Source of the DNA: an uncultured Erysipelotrichaceae bacterium
GTDB taxonomy: Bacteria > Bacillota_I > Bacilli_A > Erysipelotrichales > Erysipelotrichaceae
Direction of reading: 5' to 3'
DNA: 64,000 bases
NCBI GenBank assembly: GCA_946537255.1
Contig: CAMNFS010000003.1
Location: forward strand, 1 to 64,000
Made by a program: the position numbers and the translations under genes. The stretch's first letter is position 1. Each line of letters opens with the position of its first letter. Positions 16,801-26,280 of this stretch are shown here, piece by piece. The notes beneath the pieces were generated by a model. It saw nothing but the letters and a program-made list of their open reading frames with translations. It made no database searches and was not told the DNA's origin.

Positions 16801-18205
16801 AAACAGAAACAGCGATATTCTCACTTCCCAGGAAGACTACAAATATGGTTTTGTCGATAAGGACATCAGTATTTTCGATACCGGAAAGGGCATCAGTGAA
16901 GAGGTAGTCCGCACCATCAGCAGAATCAAGAATGAGCCGGAATGGATGACGGAATTCCGTGTGAAGTCCTATTATCAGTTTGAGAAGATGCCGATGCCGG
17001 AATGGGGACCGGATCTTTCGGAAATCGATTTTCAGGATTTTACCTACTACAAACGGGTCAGCCAGGAGGCGGAGCGCAGCTGGGATGATGTACCGGAGGA
17101 AGTGAAGAATACCTTCGAGAAACTCGGTATTCCGGAAGCGGAGCGGAAATATCTTGCGGGTGTGACAACTCAGTATGAATCCGAAGCGGTCTATCACAAC
17201 ATGCTGGATGAGGTGCAGTCCAAAGGCGTCATATTCCTGGATATTGACAGCGGTCTCAGGGAGTATCCTGAGCTGTTCAGGAAATACTTTGCGACGATTG
17301 TTCCGGCGTCCGATAATAAGCTCGCGGCGCTGAACTCCGCGGTATGGTCGGGCGGAAGCTTCATCTATGTTCCTCCCGGCGTGAAGCTGGAAAAACCGCT
17401 TCAGTCCTATTTCCGGATCAATTCAGAATCCATGGGTCAGTTTGAGCGTTCCATTATCATTGTCGATGACGGGGCAGAGTGCTCGTATGTGGAAGGATGT
17501 ACGGCTCCCCAGTATTCGCGTGATTCCATGCACGCGGCGGTTGTTGAGGTCTTTGTCGGAAAAGGCGCTCGATGCAGATATTCCAGTGTCCAGAACTGGA
17601 GCGGCAATATTCTGAATCTGGTCACCAAACGGGCGAGGGTAGAAGAACACGGTGTCATGGAATGGGTGGATGGAAATATCGGATCCCGCATCTCCATGAA
17701 ATATCCTGCATGCATACTGGCCGGGGAATACGCACATGGCATGTGCATTTCCATTGCGGTGGGTTCAAGGAATCAGTTTCAGGATACCGGCGCGAAGATG
17801 GTTCATCTTGCGCCGCATACCAGCTCTTCCATTGTCTCCAAATCCGTATCGAGAAACGGCGGTGTCACCAATTTCCGGGACTGGATCCGCTTTACTTCAA
17901 AGGCAGACTGGTCGCGATCCAAAATTGAGTGCGATACCCTGATTCTTGATGACCGCTCCAAATCCGATACCATTCCGCTGAATATCAATGAGAACAGCAC
18001 ATCTGTCATTGAACATGAGGCAAAGGTTTCCAAGATTTCGGAAGAGGAACTGTTCTATCTGATGAGCAGAGGTCTATCGGAGGCACAGGCAACAGAAATG
18101 ATTGTCATGGGCTTTCTTGAGCCGTTCACAAGAGAGCTGCCGATGGAATACGCGGTTGAGCTGAATCAGCTTCTGAAGCTTGATATGAGCGGATCGATCG
18201 GCTGA
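16793..18205 (+). CDS. sufB: Fe-S scaffold protein SufB
   Basis: 470 aa. SufB signatures include [72 protein letters not shown] and the closing [19 protein letters not shown]. It is the cluster-binding scaffold partner of SufC and SufD. I start at the ATG at 16793 rather than the GTG four codons earlier. It overlaps the sufU stop, and its own stop overlaps the next ATG (TGATG). Length is normal. Confidence 0.96.
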   Translation: MSENRNSDILTSQEDYKYGFVDKDISIFDTGKGISEEVVRTISRIKNEPEWMTEFRVKSYYQFEKMPMPEWGPDLSEIDFQDFTYYKRVSQEAERSWDDVPEEVKNTFEKLGIPEAERKYLAGVTTQYESEAVYHNMLDEVQSKGVIFLDIDSGLREYPELFRKYFATIVPASDNKLAALNSAVWSGGSFIYVPPGVKLEKPLQSYFRINSESMGQFERSIIIVDDGAECSYVEGCTAPQYSRDSMHAAVVEVFVGKGARCRYSSVQNWSGNILNLVTKRARVEEHGVMEWVDGNIGSRISMKYPACILAGEYAHGMCISIAVGSRNQFQDTGAKMVHLAPHTSSSIVSKSVSRNGGVTNFRDWIRFTSKADWSRSKIECDTLILDDRSKSDTIPLNINENSTSVIEHEAKVSKISEEELFYLMSRGLSEAQATEMIVMGFLEPFTRELPMEYAVELNQLLKLDMSGSIG

Positions 18206-18732
18206 TGGAAAAATCTCTTGCAAGAAAGACCGGCCGGGCACGCCGGTCTTTGATATCCGAAGAAGACAGAATCCGGTATGACCGCATCCTTCTGGAGATG
18301 ATGAAAGAGCGGGCATTGCATGCGGGGATGATCGGCTGTTATGTATCTGTCAGGGATGAGGCGGACACCCATGCCTTTCTGAAGTGGTGCTTTGCCTCGG
18401 GTAGAAAGACGGCGGTTCCGCTGGTGAAGGACGGCACTCTGGAATTTCATGAGATTACTTCCTTTTCTTCTCTGAAGGAAGGAACTTTCGGAGTGATGGA
18501 GCCATATGAAGGAAGAGTGGTTTCTCCCCGTGAGCTTGATCTGATGTTTGTGCCGCTTTCCGCCTTTGATAAAAACGGGAACCGGACCGGCTATGGAAAG
18601 GGATATTATGATTCGGTTCTTCTTCCTTCCATGCATAAGGCAGGAGTTGCCTATCCTGAACAGCGGGTAGACCATATCGATGCGGATCCATGGGATATTC
18701 GACTGGATGAAGTGCTGGTGCCGGAAATCTGA
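18205..18732 (+). CDS. fau: 5-formyltetrahydrofolate cyclo-ligase
   Basis: 175 aa. The family signature FVPLSAFDKNGNRTGYGKGY followed by YDSVLLP (~residues 113-140) and an N-terminal basic region (KSLARKTGRARR) identify the ATP-dependent enzyme that turns 5-formyl-THF into 5,10-methenyl-THF. The ATG overlaps the sufB stop by one base, so it is the last gene of the suf transcript. It is a folate enzyme rather than a Fe-S assembly factor. A terminator follows at once. Confidence 0.92.
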   Translation: MEKSLARKTGRARRSLISEEDRIRYDRILLEMMKERALHAGMIGCYVSVRDEADTHAFLKWCFASGRKTAVPLVKDGTLEFHEITSFSSLKEGTFGVMEPYEGRVVSPRELDLMFVPLSAFDKNGNRTGYGKGYYDSVLLPSMHKAGVAYPEQRVDHIDADPWDIRLDEVLVPEI

Positions 18733-18742
18733 ACATATCACA

Positions 18743-18768
18743 AGCCTGCCGAAGCGGGCTTTTCTTTT
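18743..18768 (+). terminator. Terminator of the suf-fau operon
   Basis: AGCCTGC-CGAA-GCGGGCT (one G-T pair) is followed by TTTCTTTT, ten bases after the fau stop. Confidence 0.85.
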
Positions 18769-18782
18769 CGGCAGGGATGGAT

Positions 18783-18865
18783 CAAAAAAAAAGAATCCGG
18801 GATCATTCAGGGTTCTCCGTCCTTTCAACAAAAAAACTTCAGTTTCCTGATTGGGATCCTGAAGC
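18783..18865 (-). terminator. Two terminators downstream of tRNA-Val
   Basis: On the minus strand, CTTCAG pairs with CTGAAG (18837-18864) before a run of seven T. A second weaker hairpin, AGAACCC with GGATTCT, ends in nine T at 18783-18791. Confidence 0.7.
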
Positions 18866-18869
18866 GAAG

Positions 18870-18942
18870 TGGAGGCTACAGGACTCGAACCTGCGACATC
18901 ACCCCTGTGAAGGGTGCGCTCTCCCAGCTGAGCTAAGCCTCC
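18870..18942 (-). tRNA. tRNA-Val (anticodon CAC)
   Basis: On the minus strand this folds as a standard cloverleaf: acceptor GGAGGCT/AGCCTCC, D-arm GCTC...GAGC, anticodon stem CACCC/GGGTG with loop TTCACAG (anticodon CAC, reads GUG), and T-arm GCAGG-TTCGAGT-CCTGT. The discriminator base is A. The 3' CCA is not encoded. TGATACAAT on the same strand, ending about nine bases upstream of the 5' end, is a likely extended -10 promoter. Confidence 0.95.
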
Positions 18943-19041
18943 GTGCCATTTATTGTATCACTTTTCATCCTCTGTGGATGGTTTATTTCAGGATCATTCG
19001 TTTTTCCCATGTATTTCCTGTCTGCTTATTCGATCAGATCC

Positions 19042-19050
19042 TGATACAAT
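19042..19050 (+). promoter_or_regulatory. Extended -10 promoter before gtrA-like gene
   Basis: TGATACAAT is a TGn-extended -10 box, 21 bases upstream of the ATG at 19072; AAGGAG lies in between. Confidence 0.55.
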
Positions 19051-19071
19051 TTCTGATGGGAAGAAGGAGTT

Positions 19072-19578
19072 ATGTCAGAAAACGCGGAGAATACGAAAAC
19101 GACGGTCAAGGAATTCATCAAATTCAATCTGGTGTCTTTTCTTGTAACGCTGAGTCAGCTGGTGCTGGTCAATCTTTTCCTGTATCTCATGAAAGACTGG
19201 AAGGCACCGCTGCCGGGATTTCTGAATGAGATCTTCCGTACGGAAGTGGTTGGAGAAGGAAATAACAACTGGGGATATGTTCTTCCGTTTTTTCTTTCCA
19301 ATGCAATTGCGAATGTGATCGGCTATTTCATCAACCGGAAGGCTACCTTCAAAAGCAACTCTCCCAAATGGATGGTGGTTGTTTTTCTGGTGGTTCTGTC
19401 GGTGCTGATTCTGATTGGAACGTGGGTACAGGGCAGACTGGTCTATCTGATCCGGATGAACTATCCGTCTCTTGCCTCACTGGCACCTACCATCGCATCC
19501 TTTACTGCCGGCATTCTTCAGTTTCTTGTTCTGTTCCCGCTTGAAAAGTTTTTTCTGTTTAAAAAGAAAGAGAGTTGA
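19072..19578 (+). CDS. GtrA-like membrane protein
   Basis: 168 aa with four predicted transmembrane segments (FNLVSFLVTLSQLVLVNLFL, then the VLPFFLSNAIANVIGYFI region with INRKATFKS, then two more). The NxIGYFINRKxTF pattern after the second helix is the GtrA/DPMS-associated signature. Such proteins are thought to help move polyprenyl-linked sugars across the membrane. The next gene is a glycosyltransferase five bases downstream, the usual partnership. AAGGAG lies six bases before the ATG. A ~25-residue insert (APLPGFLNEIFRTEV onwards) separates helices 1 and 2. Confidence 0.85.
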   Translation: MSENAENTKTTVKEFIKFNLVSFLVTLSQLVLVNLFLYLMKDWKAPLPGFLNEIFRTEVVGEGNNNWGYVLPFFLSNAIANVIGYFINRKATFKSNSPKWMVVVFLVVLSVLILIGTWVQGRLVYLIRMNYPSLASLAPTIASFTAGILQFLVLFPLEKFFLFKKKES

Positions 19579-19583
19579 TAACT

Positions 19584-20870
19584 ATGCCTGAAGTATCTGT
19601 AATTGTGCCTGTATATAATGCGGAGGCTGCCCTGCAGCGCTGTATCGACAGTATCCTGAATCAGGAATACAAGGATCTTGAACTGATTCTGGTGAATGAT
19701 GGATCGAGGGATTCCTCGGGATCCATCTGTGATGAAGCAGCCAGGAAGGACAGCCGTGTAAGGGTGATTCATAAAACCAATTCCGGTGTTTCCGATACCC
19801 GTAATATGGGGATTGACGAGGCGGAAGGAACCTTCATCCAGTTTCTGGATGCGGATGACTGGATTACCAGCGATTCCACGAAACTTCTGGTGCGGACTGC
19901 CAAGGAAAAGAACGCGGATCTTGTGATCGGAGATTTCTACCGGGTTGTCGGCGATAATCTCGCTACCAAGGGAAGCATTGAGACGGATGAGGTGCTGAGC
20001 CTGCAGGAATATGCGGAATACCTGAAGGCTTCTCCGGCTGACTACTATTACGGCGTCATCTGGAACAAGCTCTACCGCCGCGATATCATGAACAAATATC
20101 ATGTGCGGATGCAGAAGGATGTCAGTTTCTGTGAGGATTTCATCTTCAATCTGGAATATCTTCTCCACTGTGAACGGATTGCGGCGCTTCAGGTACCGGT
20201 CTATTACTATGTCAAGACGGATGGATCTCTCGTCTCCGCCAGCATGAATCCCAAGAAGATCATTGACATGAAAACCTCTGTCTATCAGTACTATGACAAA
20301 TTCTTCCGGAATGTGCTGGATGAAGAGAAATACCGCAATGAGCGGGTCAAAATCGCTTCCTTCATGGTGAGCGCCGCTACGGATGAGTTTGTGATTCCGC
20401 TGGCGCCGGGTACCAAGAAGGTAGGAGAAGAAAAAACAGCGGTTGTATTCAACCAGGAAGATACCATTATCGCCCAGACCTACTATCTGAAAAAGCTGTT
20501 TGAAAAATATCTGAATACCGTCGCGGTAAAAAATGATCTGGAACCGGCCGATGTGCGTCTGTTCGGTTATGTCAAAGCACAGAAGGAAGTCCACTCCCTC
20601 AGGGAGATCATGGATGTGACCGGGCTCAGTGAAGCCGCGATCATCGGCAGTGCCCAGAGACTCATGATGCGGGGATACATATCCCTGTCCATTCACAAGA
20701 ACGGAATCCGAATGAGTGTGAAAAAGGCTGACAGCCTCGAGCATGATCTGGATCTGGTAAAGGAAGATCTGATGGAATCCTGCTTCAGCGGCTTCAGTGA
20801 GGAAGAAAAGAAGCAGGCAACGGGTTACCTTTCAAGAATCGGTGCAAATGTGAAAGAGCGTCTGAAATGA
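19584..20870 (+). CDS. GT2 glycosyltransferase with C-terminal MarR-like winged helix
   Basis: 428 aa. Residues 1 to ~230 form a GT-A family 2 glycosyltransferase: VSVIVPVYNAEAALQRCIDS, NDGSRDSSGSICDE, NTRNMGID-type text (SDTRNMGIDEAEG), and the metal-binding LDADDWI. Residues ~285-428 look like a MarR-type DNA-binding module: a leading helix, then LREIMDVTGLSEAAIIGSAQ as helix-turn-helix, RGYISLSIHKNGIRMSVKK as the beta-wing, and CFSGFSEEEKKQATGYLSRI as the closing helices. The ATG at 19584 is preferred to the TTG at 19575. It is followed with a 4-nt overlap by the GH3 gene. GT2 identity is certain; the second domain is from pattern reading. Confidence 0.82.
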   Translation: MPEVSVIVPVYNAEAALQRCIDSILNQEYKDLELILVNDGSRDSSGSICDEAARKDSRVRVIHKTNSGVSDTRNMGIDEAEGTFIQFLDADDWITSDSTKLLVRTAKEKNADLVIGDFYRVVGDNLATKGSIETDEVLSLQEYAEYLKASPADYYYGVIWNKLYRRDIMNKYHVRMQKDVSFCEDFIFNLEYLLHCERIAALQVPVYYYVKTDGSLVSASMNPKKIIDMKTSVYQYYDKFFRNVLDEEKYRNERVKIASFMVSAATDEFVIPLAPGTKKVGEEKTAVVFNQEDTIIAQTYYLKKLFEKYLNTVAVKNDLEPADVRLFGYVKAQKEVHSLREIMDVTGLSEAAIIGSAQRLMMRGYISLSIHKNGIRMSVKKADSLEHDLDLVKEDLMESCFSGFSEEEKKQATGYLSRIGANVKERLK

Positions 20871-23188
20871 ATTCTCTTACCCCTGAAAAGGCAGCCGAGC
20901 TGTTTACCGGCAAGGATAAATGGAGCACGGCGGATGCGGAAGAATATGGAATTCCATCCATACGCATGAGTGACGGACCGAATGGTCTGCGGGTGGAAAA
21001 GGAGAACAGTCTCGGCTTCAGTGAATCCTATCCGGCTGCCGCATATCCCTGTGCCTGTCTTTCCGCCTGCGCCTTTGATCCCTCGCTGCAGTATGAACTT
21101 GGGGAACATCTGGCCAGAGACTGTCAGAAACATGACATCTCGCTTCTGCTGGGGCCGGGCGTGAATCACAAGCGCTCACCGCTCTGCGGCCGCAGCTTTG
21201 AATACTACAGCGAAGATCCGTTTCTGTCCTCTGAACTTGCCTCGGCGTTTATCCGCGGCCTGCAGGATCACGGTGTCGGCGCCTGTCTCAAGCATTTCGC
21301 GGGGAATTCAAGGGAATACGGAAGACTGGTCAGTGACAGTATCATGGATGAGCGTGCCCTCCATGAGCTGTACCTGCGGCAGTTTGAACGCACTGTCCGC
21401 AGGAGCCATCCATGGGCTTTGATGTGCGCATACAACCGGCTGAACGGAACTTACTGCTGTGAGAATGAAACTCTGATGAAGGAAGCCCGTTCCTGGGGGT
21501 TTGACGGCGCATTCATTTCCGACTGGGGTGCGGTTTCCGATCCGGTTATGAGTCTGAAGGCCGGTCTTAATCTCGAGATGCCGGGTGGAAGACACGGAAC
21601 CGAAAAACGTCTGCTTTCTGCGCTGGCGGATCATAAGATCAGCGAGGAACAGCTTTCTGAAAGCGCGGAACATATCCGAAAACTGTGCGAGAGAACAAGC
21701 CGGAAAGTGCCTTATGAAGGGAAGGAAACCGATACGGAGTTTGCCTGCCGTCTGGCCGAGGAATCGGCGGTTCTTCTGAAAAACGAAAAGGAACTTCCGT
21801 TAAAAAAGCATGATACGATCGCTCTGATCGGCGCCTTTGCCAAAACGCCGCGGATTCAGGGGGCAGGCAGTTCCAGTGTCAATACAAATGACAGAGACTG
21901 TCTGTATGATGTCATGAAGGAAAAAAACGTGCTGTTTTCCTATGCGGCAGGATATCATATTCATACCCATGTGACTGACCTGATTCTGGAGGAACAGGCG
22001 GTTCTGCTCGCTTCCAGGGCATCGCATGTTGTAGTTGTGCTGGGACTTACGGAAGGGGATGAGGCGGAAGGATATGACCGCACCTCCATGCGTCTTCCGG
22101 CCAATCAGCTTCATCTTCTGGATGCGCTCATCCTGCACAGCCGGAATATTACGGTTGTCCTGGAGACCGGCGCTCCGGTGGAACTGCCGTTTCGAAACCG
22201 CGTGCAGGCCATTCTCTGCATGTATCTTTCCGGCTGCCGTTCCGGACTCGCGCTGTATCGGCTGCTGTTTGGACTGGCCAATCCATGCGGACATCTCGCG
22301 GAAACCTGGCCCGAGAAGGCAGAGGATGTCCCATGTGCCGATACCTTTTCCTCGGATCTCTATCAGAGTGAATACCGGGAATCGATTTTCTCCGGCTACC
22401 GCTATTATGACCGGACCGAAACAGCACCGGCTTATGCCTTCGGACACGGGCTGTCCTACAGTGAGTTTGCGTACCTGGATCTGACCGTGCGGCGAAGCGG
22501 CAATGCGGTGAAGGTCATGGTCAGGGTCAGAAATACGGGCAGTCGGGCAGGCAAGGAGATTGTTCAGATCTATGTGGGCATGCCGGACTCCCTGATCGAA
22601 AGACCGGTAAGGGAACTGAAAGGCTTTGCGCCGGTGTTTCTGCAGCCTGGTGAAACAAAAGAAGTGCATGTCACGATTGAAGACAAGGAATTTGCCTATT
22701 ATGACGTGTCCCTGCATGAATGGAAAACGGAACGGGGGAAATACCGGATCCATGCAGGAAGGGCAAGTGATGATCTGCGGCTCTATGCAGATATCGTCAT
22801 CAACGGAACAGATCGTCCTTTTTCAGCGATTCCGGCTGGTTATGTCTCAAAGGAAAAGCCAGCCGGCGCGCTTGCACGCGAAGATTTTGAAAAAGTGCTT
22901 GGTCATGCCGTAACGGATCATTTCAATGACGGACCGTTCACCGCTGACAGCACGATTATGGAACTGGAAAAGACATTTGCCGGGCGTCAGGCTCTGAAGA
23001 TCATCCGCTCGGTGCTCAAGCGCCGGGAATTTCCGGGCGTGCGGGATTCGATGGTTTTTGAGGCTCCGATCCGGAACATGGTATGGATCGGAAGCACCTG
23101 GGATACCGTTGACGCGGTTGTGAATTATCTCAATAAGAAAGGATCGCTGCGTACCGTGATCCATACCGTGCTTCATAAAGACAGATGA
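20867..23188 (+). CDS. GH3 family beta-glycosidase
   Basis: 773 aa glycoside hydrolase family 3. The N-terminal TIM barrel contains RMSDGPNGLR, LGPGVNHKRSPLCGRSFEYY, SEDPFLS, ACLKHFAGN and the nucleophile Asp in GAFISDWGAV (~residue 220). The alpha/beta sandwich contains GAGSSSVN and a late fibronectin-III-like region starts near VRVRNTGSRAGKEIVQIYV. No signal peptide is present, so it acts in the cytoplasm on imported beta-glucosides or similar. ATGA overlap couples it to the GT2-MarR gene, an unusual pairing of a glycosyltransferase with a glycosidase. The exact sugar is unknown. Confidence 0.92.
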   Translation: MNSLTPEKAAELFTGKDKWSTADAEEYGIPSIRMSDGPNGLRVEKENSLGFSESYPAAAYPCACLSACAFDPSLQYELGEHLARDCQKHDISLLLGPGVNHKRSPLCGRSFEYYSEDPFLSSELASAFIRGLQDHGVGACLKHFAGNSREYGRLVSDSIMDERALHELYLRQFERTVRRSHPWALMCAYNRLNGTYCCENETLMKEARSWGFDGAFISDWGAVSDPVMSLKAGLNLEMPGGRHGTEKRLLSALADHKISEEQLSESAEHIRKLCERTSRKVPYEGKETDTEFACRLAEESAVLLKNEKELPLKKHDTIALIGAFAKTPRIQGAGSSSVNTNDRDCLYDVMKEKNVLFSYAAGYHIHTHVTDLILEEQAVLLASRASHVVVVLGLTEGDEAEGYDRTSMRLPANQLHLLDALILHSRNITVVLETGAPVELPFRNRVQAILCMYLSGCRSGLALYRLLFGLANPCGHLAETWPEKAEDVPCADTFSSDLYQSEYRESIFSGYRYYDRTETAPAYAFGHGLSYSEFAYLDLTVRRSGNAVKVMVRVRNTGSRAGKEIVQIYVGMPDSLIERPVRELKGFAPVFLQPGETKEVHVTIEDKEFAYYDVSLHEWKTERGKYRIHAGRASDDLRLYADIVINGTDRPFSAIPAGYVSKEKPAGALAREDFEKVLGHAVTDHFNDGPFTADSTIMELEKTFAGRQALKIIRSVLKRREFPGVRDSMVFEAPIRNMVWIGSTWDTVDAVVNYLNKKGSLRTVIHTVLHKDR

Positions 23189-23253
23189 GTCAGTAAAAGG
23201 AACCTCTCCCTTTTCTGATCCGGCAGGGCAGCTGGCAGAACGAAGAGATGAAA

Positions 23254-23289
23254 TCAAAAAAAAGTTCCCGGAATAAAGGTCCGGGAGCT
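23254..23289 (-). terminator. Terminator after proC
   Basis: On the minus strand AGCTCCCGGA pairs with TCCGGGAACT around CCTTTAT and is followed by a run of T. It starts three bases after the proC stop. Confidence 0.85.
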
Positions 23290-23291
23290 TT

Positions 23292-24086
23292 TCAGTACTG
23301 TCTGCCAAGTTCCTCAGCCCGCTGAATGCAGGCGGAATCGGCTCTTTCAATTGTTTCCGCAAAGCTGCTCTGTTTCAGAACCTCGATCGCTTCAATGGTG
23401 GTTCCGCCTTTGGAACAGACTTCATCGACAAACTTTGAAATCGGTTTTTCCGGGCTGTTTCTTAGAAGCAGGCCGCTGCCGATCATGGTTTCAACAAGGA
23501 GGTTTCTTGCGTCCGCTTCCGGTATGCCGCGGCGGACCGCGTCTTCAAGCATGCACTGAATATAGTAATAGAAATAGGCAGGCGTACTGCCGTTGACCGC
23601 GATGATATCACACATGTGGGATTCATCGATCCAGGCCACCGTGCCAAGCTTTGAAAACAGGGTTTCCGCAAAGAGAATATCTTCTCTGGCGCAGTTGTCA
23701 CTGTGACAGAGCGCGACCGCGCCGCACCCGATCTGAAGAGGGGTATTGGGCATGGCCCGGATTACCGGTACCTCTCCAAGTGCGTCCGTGAAGCGGCGGA
23801 TCGGAATTCCTGCCGCAATGGTCAGAATGCAGGGCGGGACATGACCCTTCATGTTTTCAAGAAGACCTGCAATATCCTGCGGTCTTACCGCTGTCAGCAC
23901 CATGTGACAGGCATCACAGAGGGCGGATTCACTCTCATAAACCGCAAGACCCATGGAGGCGGCTTCTTCCTTTTTTGCGCTGGATGGATCATAGACACCG
24001 ATTTCTTCCGGGGGCAGGAAGGTAAGGGATCCTTTCAGAATCGCTCCGCCCATATGGCCCATGCCAAGGATACCAAGTTTTTTCAT
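23292..24086 (-). CDS. proC: Pyrroline-5-carboxylate reductase
   Basis: 264 aa. The NAD(P)-binding motif is KKLGILGMGHMGGAILKG; MVLTAVRPQDIAGLL follows; VIRAMPNTPLQIGCG is the substrate and active-site region; and the C-terminal dimerisation part contains FVDEVCSKGGTTIEAIEVL. It catalyses the last step of proline synthesis. AGGAG lies ten bases before the ATG. It is transcribed alone, divergently from priA. Length is typical. Confidence 0.95.
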   Translation of the reverse strand: MKKLGILGMGHMGGAILKGSLTFLPPEEIGVYDPSSAKKEEAASMGLAVYESESALCDACHMVLTAVRPQDIAGLLENMKGHVPPCILTIAAGIPIRRFTDALGEVPVIRAMPNTPLQIGCGAVALCHSDNCAREDILFAETLFSKLGTVAWIDESHMCDIIAVNGSTPAYFYYYIQCMLEDAVRRGIPEADARNLLVETMIGSGLLLRNSPEKPISKFVDEVCSKGGTTIEAIEVLKQSSFAETIERADSACIQRAEELGRQY

Positions 24087-24126
24087 CTGCGATTTCTCCT
24101 ATGTCATAATCGTACCTCAAATGGAG

Positions 24127-24138
24127 TAGAATATTGTC
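24127..24138 (+). promoter_or_regulatory. -10 element placed for a leaderless priA start
   Basis: TAGAAT at 24127-24132 is six bases from the priA ATG at 24139, the same spacing as at 895. No Shine-Dalgarno is present at a useful distance (GGAG is 13 bases away). Confidence 0.5.
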
Positions 24139-26280
24139 ATGTATTTGCTTGAATGCTTTATAGAACATCCGGTCCGGACAATTGATCAGACTTTTACCTA
24201 TTATTCAGAGGAGCCCGTTTCCTCCGGGGTGCGGGTGCAGGTTGATTTCAACGGGCGTAAGGTTACCGGGTTTGTGGATTCCGTGCAGGAAACGGACGGG
24301 GTTCCGGAGGGAATCAAGCCGGTACTTTCGGTTCTGGATCAGGAATCTTTGATCACGGAAGAACTCCACGCACTTGCCCGGTATATGAAGGACATCACGG
24401 TCAGTACGACCATTGCCTGCTATCAGGCGATGCTGCCGGCAAAAATCAAACCCCGCGGGGAACAGAAAAAAGTGGTTATGGAAACCTGGGCGCTTCCATG
24501 CGTGCAGGAGGTGGCGCTGACCCCCAGACAACTGGAGGCGTTTCTGTTTGTTCAGAAGAATCAGCCGCTGCTCTATTCAAGGCTGCGCCGCCACTTTCCT
24601 TCCCAGGCCAAAGTGCTCGCGGACAAGGGAGCGGTCATTCTGGAACAGAGGGAAAGGCAGGCGGCACTTCCTGTCTTCAGAGAGATCCATGAAGAGCTGA
24701 CGCTTACAGAGGACCAAAAGAAAGCGATGGAAGCCATACACAGAAAGCCGGAAGGTGTTTTTCTTCTGCATGGAATGACCGGCAGCGGCAAGACGGAGAT
24801 CTACCTTCATCTTGCAAGAGAAGCCCTTCAGGAAGGAAAGCAGGTGCTGATTCTTGTGCCGGAGATTGCACTGACCCCGCAGATGATTGAACGGGTCAGG
24901 TCCCGATTCGGCAGTGCGCTTGCCATTTATCACAGCGGTCTGAATTCTCAGGAAAAATATGAACAGTACCGGATGGTACGGATGGGGAAGGCATCCATAG
25001 TCGTCGGGACTAGATCTGCAGTCTTCCTTCCGTTTCGCAGCCTTGGACTCATCGTCATGGATGAGGAACAGGACAGTTCCTACAAACAGGATTCCCAGCC
25101 GGCCTATCACTGCCGGGATATTGCGATATGGCGGGCAGCGTATCATCATTGCCGAATCATTCTCGGCAGCGCCACGCCAAGTCTTGAAAGCTATGCCCGG
25201 GCCATTCGGAATGTATATACGCTGGTGGAACTTTCCCACCGCGTCAACAGACAGATGCCGGACATCTCAATCGTCTCTTTGAAAAAGGCCATGCGCAGCG
25301 GGGATTCCTATATCATCACAAAGGAACTGGAAGAGAAGATGCGGGCACATCTTGAGGCGCACAAGCAGGTGATCCTTCTGCTCAACCGGCGCGGATTTCA
25401 TACCAGCATGCGCTGCACCTCCTGCGCTCAGCCGCTGAAATGCAGACATTGTGACATTACGCTTTCCTACCACCGGAGCAGCCATCAGCTGGTCTGTCAC
25501 ACCTGCGGCTATACAACCCGTTTTCCCAAAGCGTGTCCTTCCTGTGGATCCGTGGAAGGATTCTCTGCCTTCGGCTTTGGAACCGAACGGCTTGAGATGG
25601 AAGTGAAGAACCGCTTTGAAGGAGTGAAGGTACTGCGGATGGACGCGGATACCGTATCTGCCAAAAACGGACATGAAAAAATTCTTGGACAGTTCGGCCG
25701 TCATGAGGCGGATGTACTGGTAGGGACACAGATGATTGCCAAGGGTCTGGATTACCCGGATGTGACCCTGGTTGGAATTCTGAATGGAGATGAGGGACTG
25801 CAGCGGACGGACTATCTCTCGTGTGAAATGACGTTTGATCTTCTGATGCAGGCGGCGGGACGGGCCGGACGGAGTGAATCCGCCGGTGAGGTTGTGCTGC
25901 AGGTCTTTGATCCGGATCATTATGCGGTAAGGGACGCGGCCGCTCAGGATTACCGGTCCTTTTTTCACCAGGAGATGAGCTACCGGCACGCGGCCAGCCA
26001 GCCGCCTTATACGTTTCTGATTGCGCTTACCGTCAGTTCCCTGAAGCAGGACGATGCCGAGCGGACTGCCCTTAGATGCATGGAAACCCTGAAGGGAGAC
26101 TTCCGGAAACTCGGAGTGATCCAGCTTCCCAAAAGGCGGGACCGTTTCTATGCCCGTATTCTTCTGAAAGGAAAGAATCTTGAAGAGATGCGGGCGGCAG
26201 TCAGAAACATGTTCACGGAGGAACCATCGCTTTCAAGAAAGGATATTCGGATTGATGTCAGTCCGATGAATCTCGAATGA
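24139..26280 (+). CDS. priA: Primosomal replication-restart helicase PriA
   Basis: 713 aa. The 3'-DNA-binding N-terminal domain is followed by Walker A GMTGSGKTEIY (~residue 215), the DEEQDSSYK box, and zinc-binding Cys pairs CTSCAQPLKCRHC and CHTCGYTTRFPKACPSC (~residues 430-470), then helicase motifs VGTQMIAKGLDYPDVTLV and AAGRAGRSES. PriA reloads the replisome at stalled forks. The sequence is a little shorter than many orthologues (~730-800 aa) but all motifs are present. It overlaps rsmB (ATGA). Def and Fmt, which often lie between these two genes, are absent. Confidence 0.96.
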   Translation: MYLLECFIEHPVRTIDQTFTYYSEEPVSSGVRVQVDFNGRKVTGFVDSVQETDGVPEGIKPVLSVLDQESLITEELHALARYMKDITVSTTIACYQAMLPAKIKPRGEQKKVVMETWALPCVQEVALTPRQLEAFLFVQKNQPLLYSRLRRHFPSQAKVLADKGAVILEQRERQAALPVFREIHEELTLTEDQKKAMEAIHRKPEGVFLLHGMTGSGKTEIYLHLAREALQEGKQVLILVPEIALTPQMIERVRSRFGSALAIYHSGLNSQEKYEQYRMVRMGKASIVVGTRSAVFLPFRSLGLIVMDEEQDSSYKQDSQPAYHCRDIAIWRAAYHHCRIILGSATPSLESYARAIRNVYTLVELSHRVNRQMPDISIVSLKKAMRSGDSYIITKELEEKMRAHLEAHKQVILLLNRRGFHTSMRCTSCAQPLKCRHCDITLSYHRSSHQLVCHTCGYTTRFPKACPSCGSVEGFSAFGFGTERLEMEVKNRFEGVKVLRMDADTVSAKNGHEKILGQFGRHEADVLVGTQMIAKGLDYPDVTLVGILNGDEGLQRTDYLSCEMTFDLLMQAAGRAGRSESAGEVVLQVFDPDHYAVRDAAAQDYRSFFHQEMSYRHAASQPPYTFLIALTVSSLKQDDAERTALRCMETLKGDFRKLGVIQLPKRRDRFYARILLKGKNLEEMRAAVRNMFTEEPSLSRKDIRIDVSPMNLE

